Positions 10,092 to 21,062 of a stretch of DNA of 64,000 nucleotides are shown piece by piece; position 1 is the stretch's first letter, and every line of letters begins with the position of its first letter. Origin of the DNA: Diorhabda sublineata (taxonomy: Eukaryota; Arthropoda; Insecta; Coleoptera; Chrysomelidae). The stretch spans positions 992,001 to 1,056,000 of the forward strand of contig NC_079486.1 of assembly GCF_026230105.1 (NCBI RefSeq), read 5' to 3'. The notes under the pieces were generated by a model. It was not told the origin of the DNA. It saw only the letters and a program-made list of their open reading frames with translations, and did no database searches. The position numbers and the translations under genes are program-made.

Positions 10092-10279
10092 TGTTTCAGG
10101 TTAGCTTTAATATTATTATTTAAATAAAACAAGTTTAGTTTTGAAAACACGTTTTACTTCGTTCTTCTATATGTTCTAACCTAACTATCTAAGTCTCCCG
10201 CTTCCCAACTGTCACTTGCCAGGTGACCATAGAACATTCAAGCTAGTACATGGCACTGTGAAGTGTCATATACGTAACA
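10092..10279 (-). repeat. 3' LTR of the gypsy element
   Basis: 188 bp, TGTTTCAGG...ACGTAACA on the plus strand. It differs from the other LTR (14501-14688) at seven positions that I count by eye, about 96% identity. As the coding strand is minus, this is the downstream LTR. Confidence 0.92.
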
Positions 10280-10292
10280 TCTCCCCTTTTTG
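10280..10292 (-). promoter_or_regulatory. Polypurine tract of the gypsy element
   Basis: On the minus strand AAAAAGGGGAGA lies directly against the 3' LTR. This is the expected position and composition of the primer for plus-strand DNA synthesis in LTR retrotransposons. Confidence 0.7.
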
Positions 10293-10384
10293 GACTTATA
10301 CTGAAATAATTGAAATACTAATTAATACTATAAACTAGACATGAAACTAATAATATTTTTTTTCCGCTATGTATAATAGTCTCT

Positions 10385-13300
10385 TTACCTATTTGGTACA
10401 TTGACGACCCGACCTGATCTTGTGCATTTGCTATTTGTTTCCTTGACACTTGTACATTCATTTGCCGTTTTATTATTATTAGTTCCACAACCGTTTTCAT
10501 TATATACATCAGTTCTATTAGACAAACAAGTGTTCTCACTTGATTCATCAGCACTACTAGGTTTACAGTTTATGTTTATATTTTCGTTGTTGTTTGACGC
10601 ATTTATAACCGTTGGATTTTTTGTATTTTTTAGAAAGGAAGAATTTCTTTTATAAACCCTGCCATTTTCATCACTAACCAAGTATGATCGTGGAGTATTA
10701 GTATTTGATAAGACTTTTCCCGGTGTCAAATACCCATCCTTCTTCAATTTAAATAGTATATCTTGATTTTCGTTAAAATCTGAGCTGCTACGTGCAAATT
10801 TATCATGATAGCTTTTTACTGCCAACTTTCTTTCTACTTTTTTCCCATACTCGTTAGTGGTTTTGGGTTCCAATAATTTGTTGGATATAGGCAAACCTGT
10901 TCTTAGTAACCTGCTTTGTAATAACTCTGAAGGTGAGGCCTCAAGACCACATAGTGGTGTAACTCTGTAATTTAACAAATGAACAAATATTTCGTCTTCA
11001 TTGTTACACTTTTTTAATAACTGTTTACATATATGTACGGCTTTTTCAGCCAACCCATTCGACTTTGGGTACCTGGGACTCGTAAAAACACATTGTATGT
11101 TGTATTGATTACAAAATTCTTTAAATTTAAAGCTGTTGTAGGGATTGTTATCAGATATAAACTTTGCAGGTAATCCAAAATTAGAAAATATTACTTTTAA
11201 TTGTTTTAAGATTTCATCTATACTTTTTCTTTGTATTTCTTTCAATTCGATCCAATTGCTGTAGTAATCGACTACAACTAAATAATATTTTGATGCTTAT
11301 TCTAATATATCAGACCCCACTATCTCAAATGGATATTTAGGTACCTCGTGCGCTATTAGCGGTTCTTTTATTTTATTTCTGCTGAATTTCTCACATATGC
11401 GACACCTTGAAATAAAATTTTCAATATCAGTTATTATACCCGGCCAGTATAATATTTTCCTTGCCCACTTCTTTGTTTTTTCCATGCCAAAATGGGATTT
11501 ATGTAGCTCTCTAGTCATATGATTTTGTAGTTTTTTGGGTACGCAAATTCGCTCGTTGAAAAATAAAATTCCATGGCGAACCAGTAGATCGTCTTTTATT
11601 TTATAATACTGCTTTAGTTCAGTGTTATCCAATACTTTTTTATCTGGCCAACTTTTAATGCAATATTCAGTAACTTTTTTAAGAGTACTATCATACAAAG
11701 TTTCCTTGCTTACCTCAGCTAATCGACTATTTGTAATGGGTCTTTCAATGTCAATCGTATGCACAACCTCTTCCATTTCACAATCTTCATTTACTTTGTC
11801 TTTTATGAATGACCTACTTGAAAGATCAGCTATATACATCTTTGAACCTGGTATGTACTCAACTTCGAAATTATATTTTAAGATTTTCAAGCGCATTCTC
11901 TGTAGTCTGGACGTAATTTTATTAATATCTTTTTGCTGAATGCCAATTATTGGCTTGTAATCGGTTTGTACTGTTATCTTATTACCGTAAACAAACTGAT
12001 GAAACTTAATTAGACTAAAACAAATTGATAAATACTCCTTTTCTATTTGTGCGTACCTTGTCTCGGTTTCAGTAAGACGTCTTGAGCAAAATGCTATGGG
12101 TTGACCTCCTTGCATAAGGCACCCTCCCACTCCATACTGGGAACTATCACTTTGTACTGTAATAGGTAAGTTTGGGTTAAATATTTTAAGGGTTGGTAAA
12201 TTACCTATAACTTTTTTCAGATTGCTAAATGTATTTTCATGATCAGCAGTCCACAAGAAATTTACGTTATTTTTTATTAAACCTCTTAGAGGCGCTACTA
12301 TTTCTGACATCTTTGGTATAAATTTCGTTAAGTAATTTACCATGCTCAGAATTCTCAGCAATTCTTTTTTATTTTTTGGCGCTTCTAAAGCCATTATTGC
12401 CTCTACATATGAATTATTTGGTTTTATCCTCTCTTTGGAATAAACCTGCCCCAAGTATTTTAATTCCTTTACTTTGTATTGTAACTTGTTAGCATTAAAT
12501 CTTACATTAAACTGTTTAGCTCTCTCTAGTACTTTATTCATTATCAAATCATGTTCTCTTTCGGCTTTACCAGCAATTATTAAGTCATCAAAATATATTG
12601 GGATATTTAAATCTCCGAAAATTCTTTCATTTACTCGTTGGAAAACTTCTGGACTACATGATAGACCAAAACATAACCTCTTAAAACGATATTTACCGAA
12701 TGGTGTTATAAATGTGCATAATTTTTGGCTATCTTTAACCAATCCTATGTGATAGAAGGCATCTGACATATCTATCACACTGTAGATACTTTTCCCTCTT
12801 AATTTTAAGCCTATTTCTTCTGTTGTTGGTATAGGATGCCTATCTATACAAATATACTTATTTAAATGTATAGGGTCTAAACAGATTCTTAACTTGTCTG
12901 AATTAGGTTTTTCGACACATACTATATTACTTACCCATTCTGAAGGTTCATCGACCTTCTCAATTATATCTTTGTCTACTAACTCATCCAAAGTGTTTTT
13001 TAGCTTTCCTTTAATTTTTTCAGCGACTCTTCTGCAATTACTTACAACTGGTTTGTAACCCTCTTTTAATAAAATCCTATATTTAAACGGAACCTTACCA
13101 GTACCTTCAAACAACTTTTTATTCTGATTGATGAAATTTTCTTTAGGATCTCTTTTATTCTTTAAGTTAACTTCATCCAGCTTGCATATTATATTTAATT
13201 TTACACAGGTTTTTAATCCAAGAATAGGTTTGCCTCGTATATCTACAACCAAGAACTTTACATTTTGAATATTATTTTTAATTAAACATTTTAAAATTAT

Positions 13301-14419
13301 ACTTCCTACAACTCTGATTTTATTGTTGCCATAGGCTATAATACTTTGCTCTGAATGTATTATGTCATTCTCCCTTTCTAATTTTTTTATATAACTTATT
13401 GGAAGCACATTACATTGAGCTCCAGAATCAACCTTAAACTTAATTACACTATTATCAATACATACATTTTCTGTCCATATTTTTTCAAGTTCTGAATTAT
13501 CATTCTCATAAATATTGAATACAGTTAGATTGTTAATAACAAAATCTTCATCACTCGAATCATTTTCATCAACAAGATTTACATGTTGATTACTATTTAT
13601 ATTTCTATTGTGACTGTTAAAATATTTACCTTTGTTCTTATTTATCTTACTGTTACTAAAGTTATCTTTTTTATTGTATCCTGTTTTGCATCCTACAGCA
13701 AAATGTCCTTCCAGTCCACACTTAGCGTAGTTTTTTCCGAAAGCAAAACACTTGCCTTTGGTGTGTCTTCTGCCACATTTCAAGCACCTGTACTCTCTTC
13801 CGTTATTATTGCCACTGTCGCTAGTACTAGGGTCACCTTGACTGTATCCTCTTCTTCGAATTAAATTCACTTCTTCCTTGTTTAAATCTTTTGCTTGAAG
13901 CTTAGTAGCTTCTGTTGTTCTACAAGTGCTTTCTGCAGTTTCCAGATTTAAATTATTTATTCCCAATAGTTTTTCTTGCAAATTATGATCTTGGACCCCT
14001 AAAATTATTCTATCTCTTATAAGACTATCTTCTTGAGTTCCAAAATTGCACGGTTTAGCTAATAATTTCAAGTCTTTTATAAAATGATCCATGCTTTCTC
14101 CCTCTGTCTGATTTCTTGAGAAAAATTTGAAACGATCAAACGTTTCATTATTGCGTGGTTTACAATAATTGTCAAAAGCTGCTATGACTTCTTTGTAATT
14201 TCCTTTTTGATCTTCTGATAGACTTAATGTGCTGAATACTTCTATAGCCTCCTCACCAGCGGAGTTTAAAAACAAAGCGATTTTGCGTTCATCTGACTTT
14301 CCACTTAATTCGGTTGCTTTTAAGTAAATTTCGAAATGTTGTTTAAACTTCTCATAATTTTTATGAAGGTTTTGATCAAATACAAGACTTGATGGCGGTT
14401 TAAATCCGCTTGAATCCAT
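10385..14419 (-). pseudogene. Ty3/gypsy gag-pol with one in-frame stop
   Basis: A single frame runs from ATG at 14419 to 10385 and is interrupted once, by TAA at 11297-11299. Approximate domain order is: Gag-like (1-200); zinc knuckles (212-244; CLKCGRRHTKGKC, then a second one that has Tyr where a Cys is expected at about residue 231); protease (DSGA at 331-334); reverse transcriptase (about 470-660) with FDD at 610-612 in place of the common YVDD or YIDD. RNase H follows (D757, E795, D864 candidates), then the integrase zinc domain (H973, H976, C1006, C1009) and the integrase core. The stop falls just after the first core aspartate (GSDILE); downstream codons contain the other two acidic regions (FISDNNP, NGLAEKAV). 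The element would encode capsid, enzymes for reverse transcription and integrase for nuclear insertion. There is no env-like frame. Because of the stop and the altered knuckle it is probably inactive, though recently active given its similar LTRs. Confidence 0.93.
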
Positions 14420-14482
14420 ATTAAAATCTTATTCTCAACTAAAGTTCTGTATTTTATATTTATTAAACTCACTCTTCTTGTT

Positions 14483-14500
14483 AATTCACACCTGACACCA
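14483..14500 (-). promoter_or_regulatory. Primer binding site of the gypsy element
   Basis: Directly after the 5' LTR the minus strand reads TGGTGTCAGGTGTGAATT. The TGG start is complementary to the CCA end of a tRNA. I cannot name the tRNA. Confidence 0.65.
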
Positions 14501-14688
14501 TGTTTCAGGTTAGCTTTAATATTATTATTTAAATAAAACACGATTAGTTTTGAGAACACGTTTTACTTCGTTCCTCTATATGTTCTAACCTAACTATCTA
14601 AGTCCCCCGCTTCCCAACTGTCACTTGCCAGATGACCATAGAACATTCAAACTAGTACATGGCACTGTGAAGTGTCATATACGTAACA
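14501..14688 (-). repeat. 5' LTR of the gypsy element
   Basis: 188 bp, partner of 10092-10279. The bases outside the two LTRs (GCAAC on the left, TATAG on the right) do not match, so there is no target-site duplication. Confidence 0.92.
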
Positions 14689-16340
14689 TATAGAAACGAA
14701 ATTTTATAATAAATCTGAATTTGCATTACAAGTAATTTCGTATTGAAACATGAGAAAATTCTCTTTCGAATTTATCCTTGGAAAACGGGCAAAAACACAC
14801 ACAAACTCGATATTCTTTGGAGATGCTTTAGCGAAATGAAATGCCCGCTTTTTCTGCTTAACGATTTGACAAGTGCTATTCGTTAAATGTAAAATTCATT
14901 CCAATAATATATCAACAAACGGAAACGCAAACTTCATTTATTTACTTACAAAGTTTTCTCTAACTAATTTTTGAAAAATCAATTGTAACTTTATTCATAT
15001 TTTTGAATATTCAACTGATCCTGAAAATTAAGTATTTCGATGTTTACCTGGACAAGTTGTTTTATACATTCAAAACCCAGTTTTTTTTATTTAATTCTTT
15101 TTCGCACGATTTATAAGTTATTTGATCACAATTCTCAGAAAAAATATAAAAGCTCCTTAATAATATTTTTTATCATGAAACAAGTTAATTATAGATTAGG
15201 CAACTTGAGGTAGACATTCCAAACAACAAGTTTTTATAGCCGTTTATTGTATTTATTTTTGGAAAAACTCACATGGTAAACGAAGCTGTGTTTGAGAAAA
15301 CTTTCTGGAAGGATGAGATCTGATATCAGCTCTTTTGGATTCACTCTTATTAATTAAAAGTCCAATTTCAAGCATTATTTCGAGATGAATTGTTCAGTCC
15401 AAAAACTCAACTGTCCTCATTATCAAAAATAAAGATAATAACGTCATAAGCTCGAATGCAGTATCAAAATGGATCGTGTTGAACAAGCGCGGTGATTTAA
15501 TTATTGAGTTAAACTAAAATCAAAAGTTCGTAGGTTTAAATTGTCCACAAATGAACATTTTTGAAATTTGAAAATCCTTTCTGTTCCAGAAACGTCAATT
15601 ATTTAATTCTTCTTTTTTGATTGGGTAATTTAAAAATGGTAAAGTCTGCGCGTCGTCGATTTATAACCCAACGGCTTTTGGGATGCTATTAAGTTTACAC
15701 GAATACCAGTCTAAAATTCAAAATTTAATTAATTCTTAATCTTTATCCTGAGAAATCTTTGATTAAACCTAATACCGGAATTATCAGAAATCACCAACTG
15801 GGAAATCGCGCGCGGAGTTGTGCATACAAAAGCTAATAGGTTTCCTCGTTAACACAGTTATAATAATTTAAAATCCCTTACCGCTCAAAGATTTTTCTAC
15901 AACTAGAGTTCATTGCACCAAACATCCGTACGAAAAATATTTTTTTATTCTGTTATAATCGAATTTTAAGCAAAAATCTATCATGTACCCCCCGAGTTTT
16001 TTTAAAATTTTGGAAAATACGAAATAGGTTATAAGTCACCAAATTTAATTGCAGCGAATATTTTTTGAGGGGCTGTTTAAAGTCAAAAGTTACATTTATG
16101 TAAGAAACAATGAAAAAAGAGAATGAAAATAAAAGTTTGATGATCAAGAATAATGATCCAAAGATATTAGATGGTGTGAAGATTGATTTGGAAAGAAAAG
16201 GGATGAGAAACTAGGGGTTAATAACTATGGATAGGTAAAAATGGAAGGTATTGGTTAATAAGCTTAAGTTTGAGGATGAACTTACCTTGAAAATGGCTTG
16301 AAAAGAAACTTCCGGAGTTGGTAGTAAATACAAATAATCA
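14689..16340. other. Non-coding part of block A1
   Basis: No ORF resembles a protein family. It is conserved with 56885-58600, with small indels. Confidence 0.5.
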
Positions 16341-16347
16341 TAATAGT

Positions 16348-16743
16348 TTAAGAAATTGTATAATAATGATTCTGAATATTTACATTTTGTGCTTCAATTA
16401 ACAAAACTCTTTCGCTATTCTTAGTTTTATCCTTAACATTGTCTTTTATATAAGAAAATTCATTATCTTACGTATCGCAATTAATAGATGTAATAACACC
16501 GTCCGATTGCATTTCAAATCTTTTCATTCTTTGAAGTTTGATGTTTTCTTCTTTGGTAGCTTCGGGTGTTGGTTTGGAATTATCTCGAGCGCTCGAACTC
16601 GTTGGGACGCTACTACAATCGGTATTACTATCCGTAGCGGGTGTATCATTTCTCAAATTTTCCATAATTTTGCGTTTATAACTCAAAGGACCCGGTTTAA
16701 TTGCATCGCAAAAGCAACGCTTCTCTTTTCTCAACCTAGACAT
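16348..16743 (-). pseudogene. 132-aa family protein, copy 1, truncated by an in-frame deletion
   Basis: Starting at ATG 16743 the protein begins MSRLRKEKRCFCDAIKPGPL and is rich in Ser, Asp, Lys and Thr. It ends at TAA 16468-16470 after 91 residues. Compared with the copies at 49.0 and 58.6 kb, three bases are missing here: ACG-TCT-GAA-GAT became ACG-TAA-GAT. The deletion preserves phase but creates a stop. The codons beyond it stay open to the original stop at 16348-16350 (...NHYYTIS), so the lesion looks recent. I do not recognise the family. There is no signal peptide or membrane segment, and only the Cys pair CFC is notable. The ATG was preferred to the upstream TTG because only it is an AUG. 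Confidence 0.6.
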
Positions 16744-17289
16744 ATCGGTTTTCAATTTATATCAATATTTGACATACAAACGCGTTAATGTCAAATTTAC
16801 CTAACATAACCCCAAAAAAAAACATTTTATTTTTTACAATTGATTATTTGTATCCAACATACTTATTATAACTTTGAAATATTTTTCTTCTTTTTTATAC
16901 TAATAAAAATAAATGGATTTCTCCAAAAAAAAGTAATAAAAGTCTACAAGCTATATAAATGTATTGAAATCCTCCACTTTCCGGATTTCGAAATAACTAA
17001 TGTAAGTACATAGTGAGGAACCCAATCTTTATGTGGGATTTCTGCAGATCCTCGTCTTCTGTTACATACGCTTCCTGGTGGTATCTGACACCTCCAGAGA
17101 ATATAGGTAAAGCATCAAGCATCTTCTAGGTGTCTTTATCAAAATAAAAAACAAACAATATTATCACCTTTGCATGAAAAAGTACCAAATCAATACTCAA
17201 CGAAAAGTATATCAATCAGTTCTTCAACAGTTCACACACTAAGTACCTAATCATTATAATCACCTAATTATAAAATAATCTTTCTGGCT

Positions 17290-17640
17290 TTCTGAGTGGC
17301 AAATTTATCAATCATTTCCGTAAAACCTGTTTTTTCACAGATTTCGAATTTAATTTGAAGAGAGATTTTCTTCGAAGAGTCACTCTATTTTTCATAATAC
17401 TCATATTTTTTTGGCCTTCATCAGTGTATCAAAATCAGAATTGCTGAGATTTTCTGCAAAGTTTCTAATTTTGTTGGAACCTTAATACCAATGACATTAT
17501 AAGAACATTTTTCTTGTTGGTTACAAGAGTTATTCATACTTTCAGAAGCACTTAAATTTCGAATCTTGTTGAGCTCCAAAACTATTGATACCTTTACCTC
17601 CGTGCCCTTGCTATTCTTCACGCGAGTTTTTTTTGACAGA
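17290..17640 (-). pseudogene. Unrecognised gene remnant E (block A1 copy)
   Basis: The frame at 17621-17421 reads KNSKGTEVKVSIVLELNKI, then SASESMNNSCNQQEKCSYNV and IGIKVPTKLETLQ. After a frame change it continues as NLSNSDFDTLMKAKK and ISLQIKFEICEKTGF. The family is unknown. The same sequence is present at 59.60-59.97 kb. In block C it is split into two halves by the ARF7EP_C-type gene segment: 19.48-19.58 plus 20.76-21.06 kb, and the equivalent near 38.0 and 39.4 kb. TTTGCAG before AAAATCTCAG could be a splice acceptor, which would remove the apparent frame change, so some copies might be expressed. I treat it as a remnant because no copy is open throughout. Confidence 0.4.
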
Positions 17641-18079
17641 TAGTTAATTCAGATTTAATCAATATATTTAATGTTTATAGGAAAAGTTGTTTAAATAACT
17701 TTTTGGTGTATAAATATAGTAATGAGAAAACACTGTATTTTGACATGTACATTGTTGCCGTTTCAGTTGGCAGGTGGGATGGACTTATCAATCTGGCTTT
17801 GTAATTACTATTTGAGAAAAGGTGATTCATTAGTATTAGATATTATCAACCTCTTAAAAGCATTTAGCTTGTGCAAATCATACTCATCAATATGCATATT
17901 CTGTATTTTACATCAGTCTGAAAGATCCGCTTCATCTAAATTTTCTTAAATTGAATTATTACACTCATCTGGAACCTTAAGTGCTTCCAAGACTGAGACT
18001 CTCTTATAACCAATAAAAAAAATGTTTTAATAATGTCACTGATATTAAGGTTCCAATAAAAAATAAAAACAGGAAACAA

Positions 18080-18520
18080 ACATGAATACTGATGAATTAC
18101 CCGAAGCAAGGGACCTATTGGGTACTTCATTCTGCAAGGACAAGGAAAAACAAATTTACAAAAAAATGCCTTGAATTTATTCATGAAACTGGGGACAAAT
18201 TTTTAAAATTTAAATTCTTAGAAACATTTTTTAATCATCCCATCACCTATGAAAACCTTTTTATATTTCCCAATCCTATCATATGGTTTAATTAGTTAAT
18301 AATGTTGTTCGACTTCGAGATAATGAAGGAGTTAGAGCGGAAACAAAAATTAAACAATACATATATTCTACGAAAAGGATTTAAGGGATCTCAAATATTT
18401 GAGTTTATCTACTCGATTCATTTAAGAGATACCAAAATTTAAATTGTCCACAGTATCCAGTACAAGATGAGTAATTATTGAACTTATCACTGAATTTGGA
18501 AGTTGTTCTAATTCAATCTG
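18080..18520 (+). pseudogene. P-element-like transposase relic (block A1)
   Basis: NTDELPEARDLLGTSF and, in another frame, FLETFFNHPITYENLFIFPN match the relic at 0.7-0.96 kb and the P/THAP9 core order. The part corresponding to the second catalytic region is deleted between the two. Repeated at 39.96-40.40 and 60.42-60.85 kb. Confidence 0.6.
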
Positions 18521-18626
18521 AGTAATGATAGTCTTTCTTTCAAGAAATAGTCCAAATGTATCAAATTGCATATTTTGTTCAATGCCTTTAGTGAGTTTAC
18601 TAATTCAATCAACTGACGATCTTAAA

Positions 18627-18890
18627 TCAAATTATACTCGGTAATATTTTTTTGTTTTGTACAAAACAATAGAGACTAACGGAGAACATCGAAACAGGCG
18701 TCAGACAGTGTAATAGCAAGTGTGGTAAAAGTAGTAGTACATGTCTTAGATTTCTCAATGTGAATATTCTCTTATCTTCTTTTACTTTTGTGATATGTTC
18801 AGTTAACAAATTTTGGGCAGCTGTGTGTATGTTCTCAGTGTCGATTCTTTGTACAATCAACAAATCAACATGTATACCATAAGTCTTGTT
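18627..18890 (-). pseudogene. Unrecognised remnant F (block A1 copy), fused to minisatellite
   Basis: The minus strand gives KTYGIHVDLLIVQRIDTENI, then HTAAQNLLTEHITKVKEDKR, then a Leu/His-rich tail. The first part is conserved in four places (here, 36.1, 40.5-40.8 and 61.0-61.2 kb), which suggests an ancestral coding exon. The N-terminal side runs directly into minisatellite DNA, so this is not a whole gene. No family was recognised. Confidence 0.35.
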
Positions 18891-19405
18891 TAGCTGGGCG
18901 TCTAACCGGCAGCGGGCGCTTGTGTCTGTGGAATCATGTTTAATTTGGCGTTTGTCTGGAGGCATGGTCTTGGGTCTATAAAAACGTGTAGTTTGGCGTC
19001 TGGCCGGCGGAAAGCGCTAGTGTCTATAGAATCGTATTTAAATTGGCATCTGGCCGACGAGGGCCCTAGTGTCTTAGGAATCGTGTTTAGTTTGGCGTCT
19101 GGCCGGCAGGGAGAGCTACTGTCTATGAAATCGTGTTTAGTTTGGCATCTGGCCGGCTGGGGGCGCTAGTGTGTATAGAAATTAAACAGAAATAGAATTT
19201 TTATTTACTTCAACTTGCTGCCGCTATGTACTTTCAGTTCGACTATTCTTTGCTAGATGGCACCAGTTCGTGTTTTAGTTTGGCACTTGTCCGGCAGAGG
19301 GCGGTAGTGTCTATAGAATCGTGCTTAGTTTGGCGTCTGGCCGGCGGGGGGCGCTAGTGTGTATAGAAGTTTCATTTAGTTCAACTTGCGGCCGCTAAGT
19401 TTGTT
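18890..19405 (-). repeat. Minisatellite with ~50-bp unit, block A1 copy
   Basis: Unit on the plus strand: GTTTAGTTTGGCGTCTGGCC then GGC..GGCGCTAGTGTCTATAGAATC. About eight to nine degenerate units, interrupted near 19180-19270 by TTTTTATTTACTTCAACTTGCTGCCGC and a GCTAGATGGCACC phrase, and ended by a NotI-type GCGGCCGC at 19389-19396. Same family as 27.99-28.98 kb (opposite orientation) and 61.23-61.75 kb. Confidence 0.85.
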
Positions 19406-19479
19406 AAGATTGATTGTTACGACTTCTAAATTTAAACAACTTTTTTTATAAACATTAAATATATTGATTAAATCTGAAT

Positions 19480-19582
19480 TAACTAACTGTCAAAAAAGAA
19501 CTCGCGTGAAGAACAGCAAGAGCACGGAGGTAAACGTATCAATAGTTTTGGAGCTCAACAAGATTTGAAATCAACAAAGGGT
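19480..19582 (+). pseudogene. Remnant E, first half (block C1)
   Basis: TCAAAAAAGAACTCGCGTGAAGAACAGCAAG to GGAGCTCAACAAGATTTGAAAT corresponds to the start of the remnant at 17.62 kb (KNSK-TEVNVSIVLELNKI). It stops abruptly where the ARF7EP_C-type gene segment begins. Confidence 0.4.
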
Positions 19583-19589
19583 TTGTGAT

Positions 19590-20048
19590 AACCTTTTCAG
19601 AATGTAAGTAAATGATTCTGTTAATGTAAAACGGTCGATTAAATTTACATTCTGGTCCACATTTTTTAAAAGCACATTTTAAGCATTCACCAAAGCAACC
19701 ATGTCATCTTAAATTCAAGCAATTACAAAGATCCATTTCTGATTTATTTTTATAAGATGTTGACGGCATTGCTGCATCAAACGGGATCGATGTTCTTCGT
19801 GGAAGAATATCGTTATTTTTCTTCAATTTGTACACTACTGTCTCCGAATGGTAATAGGCTTGCGGAACCATATCGAAATGGTTTTTTTCATTTATTTTAA
19901 TCGATATCTTATACAGATTCGATGTCGGTAGACTTGCGGAATCAAGTCGCCATGATCTTTCTCTATTTATATCAGTTTGTGGATAATTTTGACTGGATGC
20001 TGTAGGTCTGACGGATTTAAATCGGATTAATCTTTTTCTTGAAAGCAT
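19590..20048 (-). pseudogene. ARF7EP_C-domain (ARL14EP-like) protein, copy 1, nonsense-mutated
   Basis: From ATG at 20048 the protein begins MLSRKRLIRFKSVR and parallels the intact copies at 36.7 and 38.8 kb. At the start of the Cys-rich domain (LCNCLNLR) a TGC codon has become TGA (minus-strand TGACATGG at about 19704-19706), replacing a zinc-ligand-type cysteine. The downstream codons still encode HGCFGECLKCAFKKCGPEC. There is also an 18-bp in-frame insertion (around YYHSET) relative to the other copies, and a deletion that removes the original stop. The gene is therefore a pseudogene with an otherwise readable frame. Confidence 0.75.
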
Positions 20049-20179
20049 CTTGTAAGATTTTCAGTTTGTGGTTTTGTTGTAAGTGGGTGTAGATATGGAG
20101 GGCTAACGTTTTAATGCAGTTCTCTGACTCCACTGGATAATAGCGGGATTGCGGAATTATACCGAGGCATCTTAACTAG

Positions 20180-20400
20180 ACATAATTTTTTCCTTGGAGG
20201 TTTATCGTTATTTTCCTCTTGCGGTATTAGATTGGATTGATGTTCCTAGTTGAAGGTTATCGTTGTATTTCCCAATCTACACAATAGTCTTTTCTCTATG
20301 AATGTTGTTAGACTGGTAGCTTCGAATCGAAATGGTCTTTCTTCATTTATTTCAGTTTCTGTCTCATTTTTACACGATTTTTGTAAACTTGTGGTTTGAC
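20180..20400 (-). pseudogene. Degenerate partial duplicate of the ARF7EP_C-type gene (middle part)
   Basis: Minus-strand GAAATAAATGAAGAAAGACCATTTCGATTCGAAG ... ACGATAACCTTCAACTAGGAACATCAATCCAATCTAATACCGCA resembles the middle of the gene (EINEKNHFDM...NNDILPRRTSIPFDAA), with a different ending. Equivalent traces sit next to the other two gene copies (37.35-37.56 and 38.44-38.66 kb). Confidence 0.4.
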
Positions 20401-20754
20401 AGTAAACCTTAATGTTGTCAAATATTTATTTATAAATCGTAATATAATTAAAATCATTATGATATGGCTTCAGTTCTCACTAAATTTGGTTAATGGGCAA
20501 TATTTTCCACAATTAATCTAAACAAAAATAATTTCAAGACCAAGAAAATAATTTTGTTTTCGGGCAAAAAGTTATGTTAAATTTGGGGGTAATAAACCGG
20601 GTACTTCTTGGCAGTGTTTAGGTTCAACATCTGAAAGGTATTTATTGTCTGTTGGAAAAATGTTGTTAATGCATACTTATTGCAGATTTTGTAGTTTACA
20701 TCAGTCTGAAAGATTCGCTTCATCCAAATTTTTAGAAATTTAATTATTTCACTC

Positions 20755-21062
20755 ACCTGAAACTTCTTCTTCTGCTTCTGAAAGTATGAATAACTCTTGT
20801 AACCAACAAGAAAAATGTTCTTATAATGTCATTGGTATTAAGGTTCCAACAAAATTAGAAACTTTGCAGGAAATCTCAGAAGTTCTGATTTTGATACACT
20901 GATGAAGGCCAAGAAAAAATATGAGTATTCTGAAAAATAGAGTGTTTCTTCAAAGAAAATCTCTCTTCAAATTAAATTCGAAATCTGTGAAAAAATAGGT
21001 TTTAAGGAAATTATTGATAAATTTGCCACTCAGAAAGCAAGAAAGATTATTTTATAATTAGG
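20755..21062 (+). pseudogene. Remnant E, second half (block C1)
   Basis: TCTGAAAGTATGAATAACTC onward gives ESMNNSCNQQEKCSYNV and later ISLQIKFEICEKIGFKEI, matching 17.3-17.55 kb. It shows that the ARF7EP_C-type segment lies inside the sequence of remnant E. Confidence 0.4.

Larger units (their letters stand above)
14689..19440. repeat. Block A, copy A1 (segmental duplication)
   Basis: From the base after the LTR this matches 56885-61800 in the same order and orientation (shared start AACGAAATTTTATAATAAA). Part of it also matches 48176-49830 (A2). The block holds a 1.4-kb non-coding part, a small-gene copy (16.3-16.7 kb), a gene remnant (17.3-17.6 kb), a P-like relic (18.1-18.5 kb), another remnant (18.6-18.9 kb) and a minisatellite. 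Confidence 0.85.

Noticed and set aside
12474..12752. Plus-strand open frames within the gypsy element (also 10401, 11622, 13583)
   Set aside because: They are shadows of the minus-strand gag-pol frame, whose domains are clear.
16507..16788. Plus-strand 93-codon frames antisense to the 132-aa family (also 49192, 58767)
   Set aside because: Kept open only because the opposite strand is coding; the minus-strand reading explains the in-frame indel and the conserved ends.
17722..17949. Plus-strand ORFs of 60-86 codons at 17.7, 39.56 and 60.03 kb
   Set aside because: Different frames and lengths in each copy, no conserved ending, and composition typical of non-coding DNA.
18936..19169. Coding region in the minisatellite
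   Set aside because: Repeated WHLA-type peptides only reflect the ~50-bp units.
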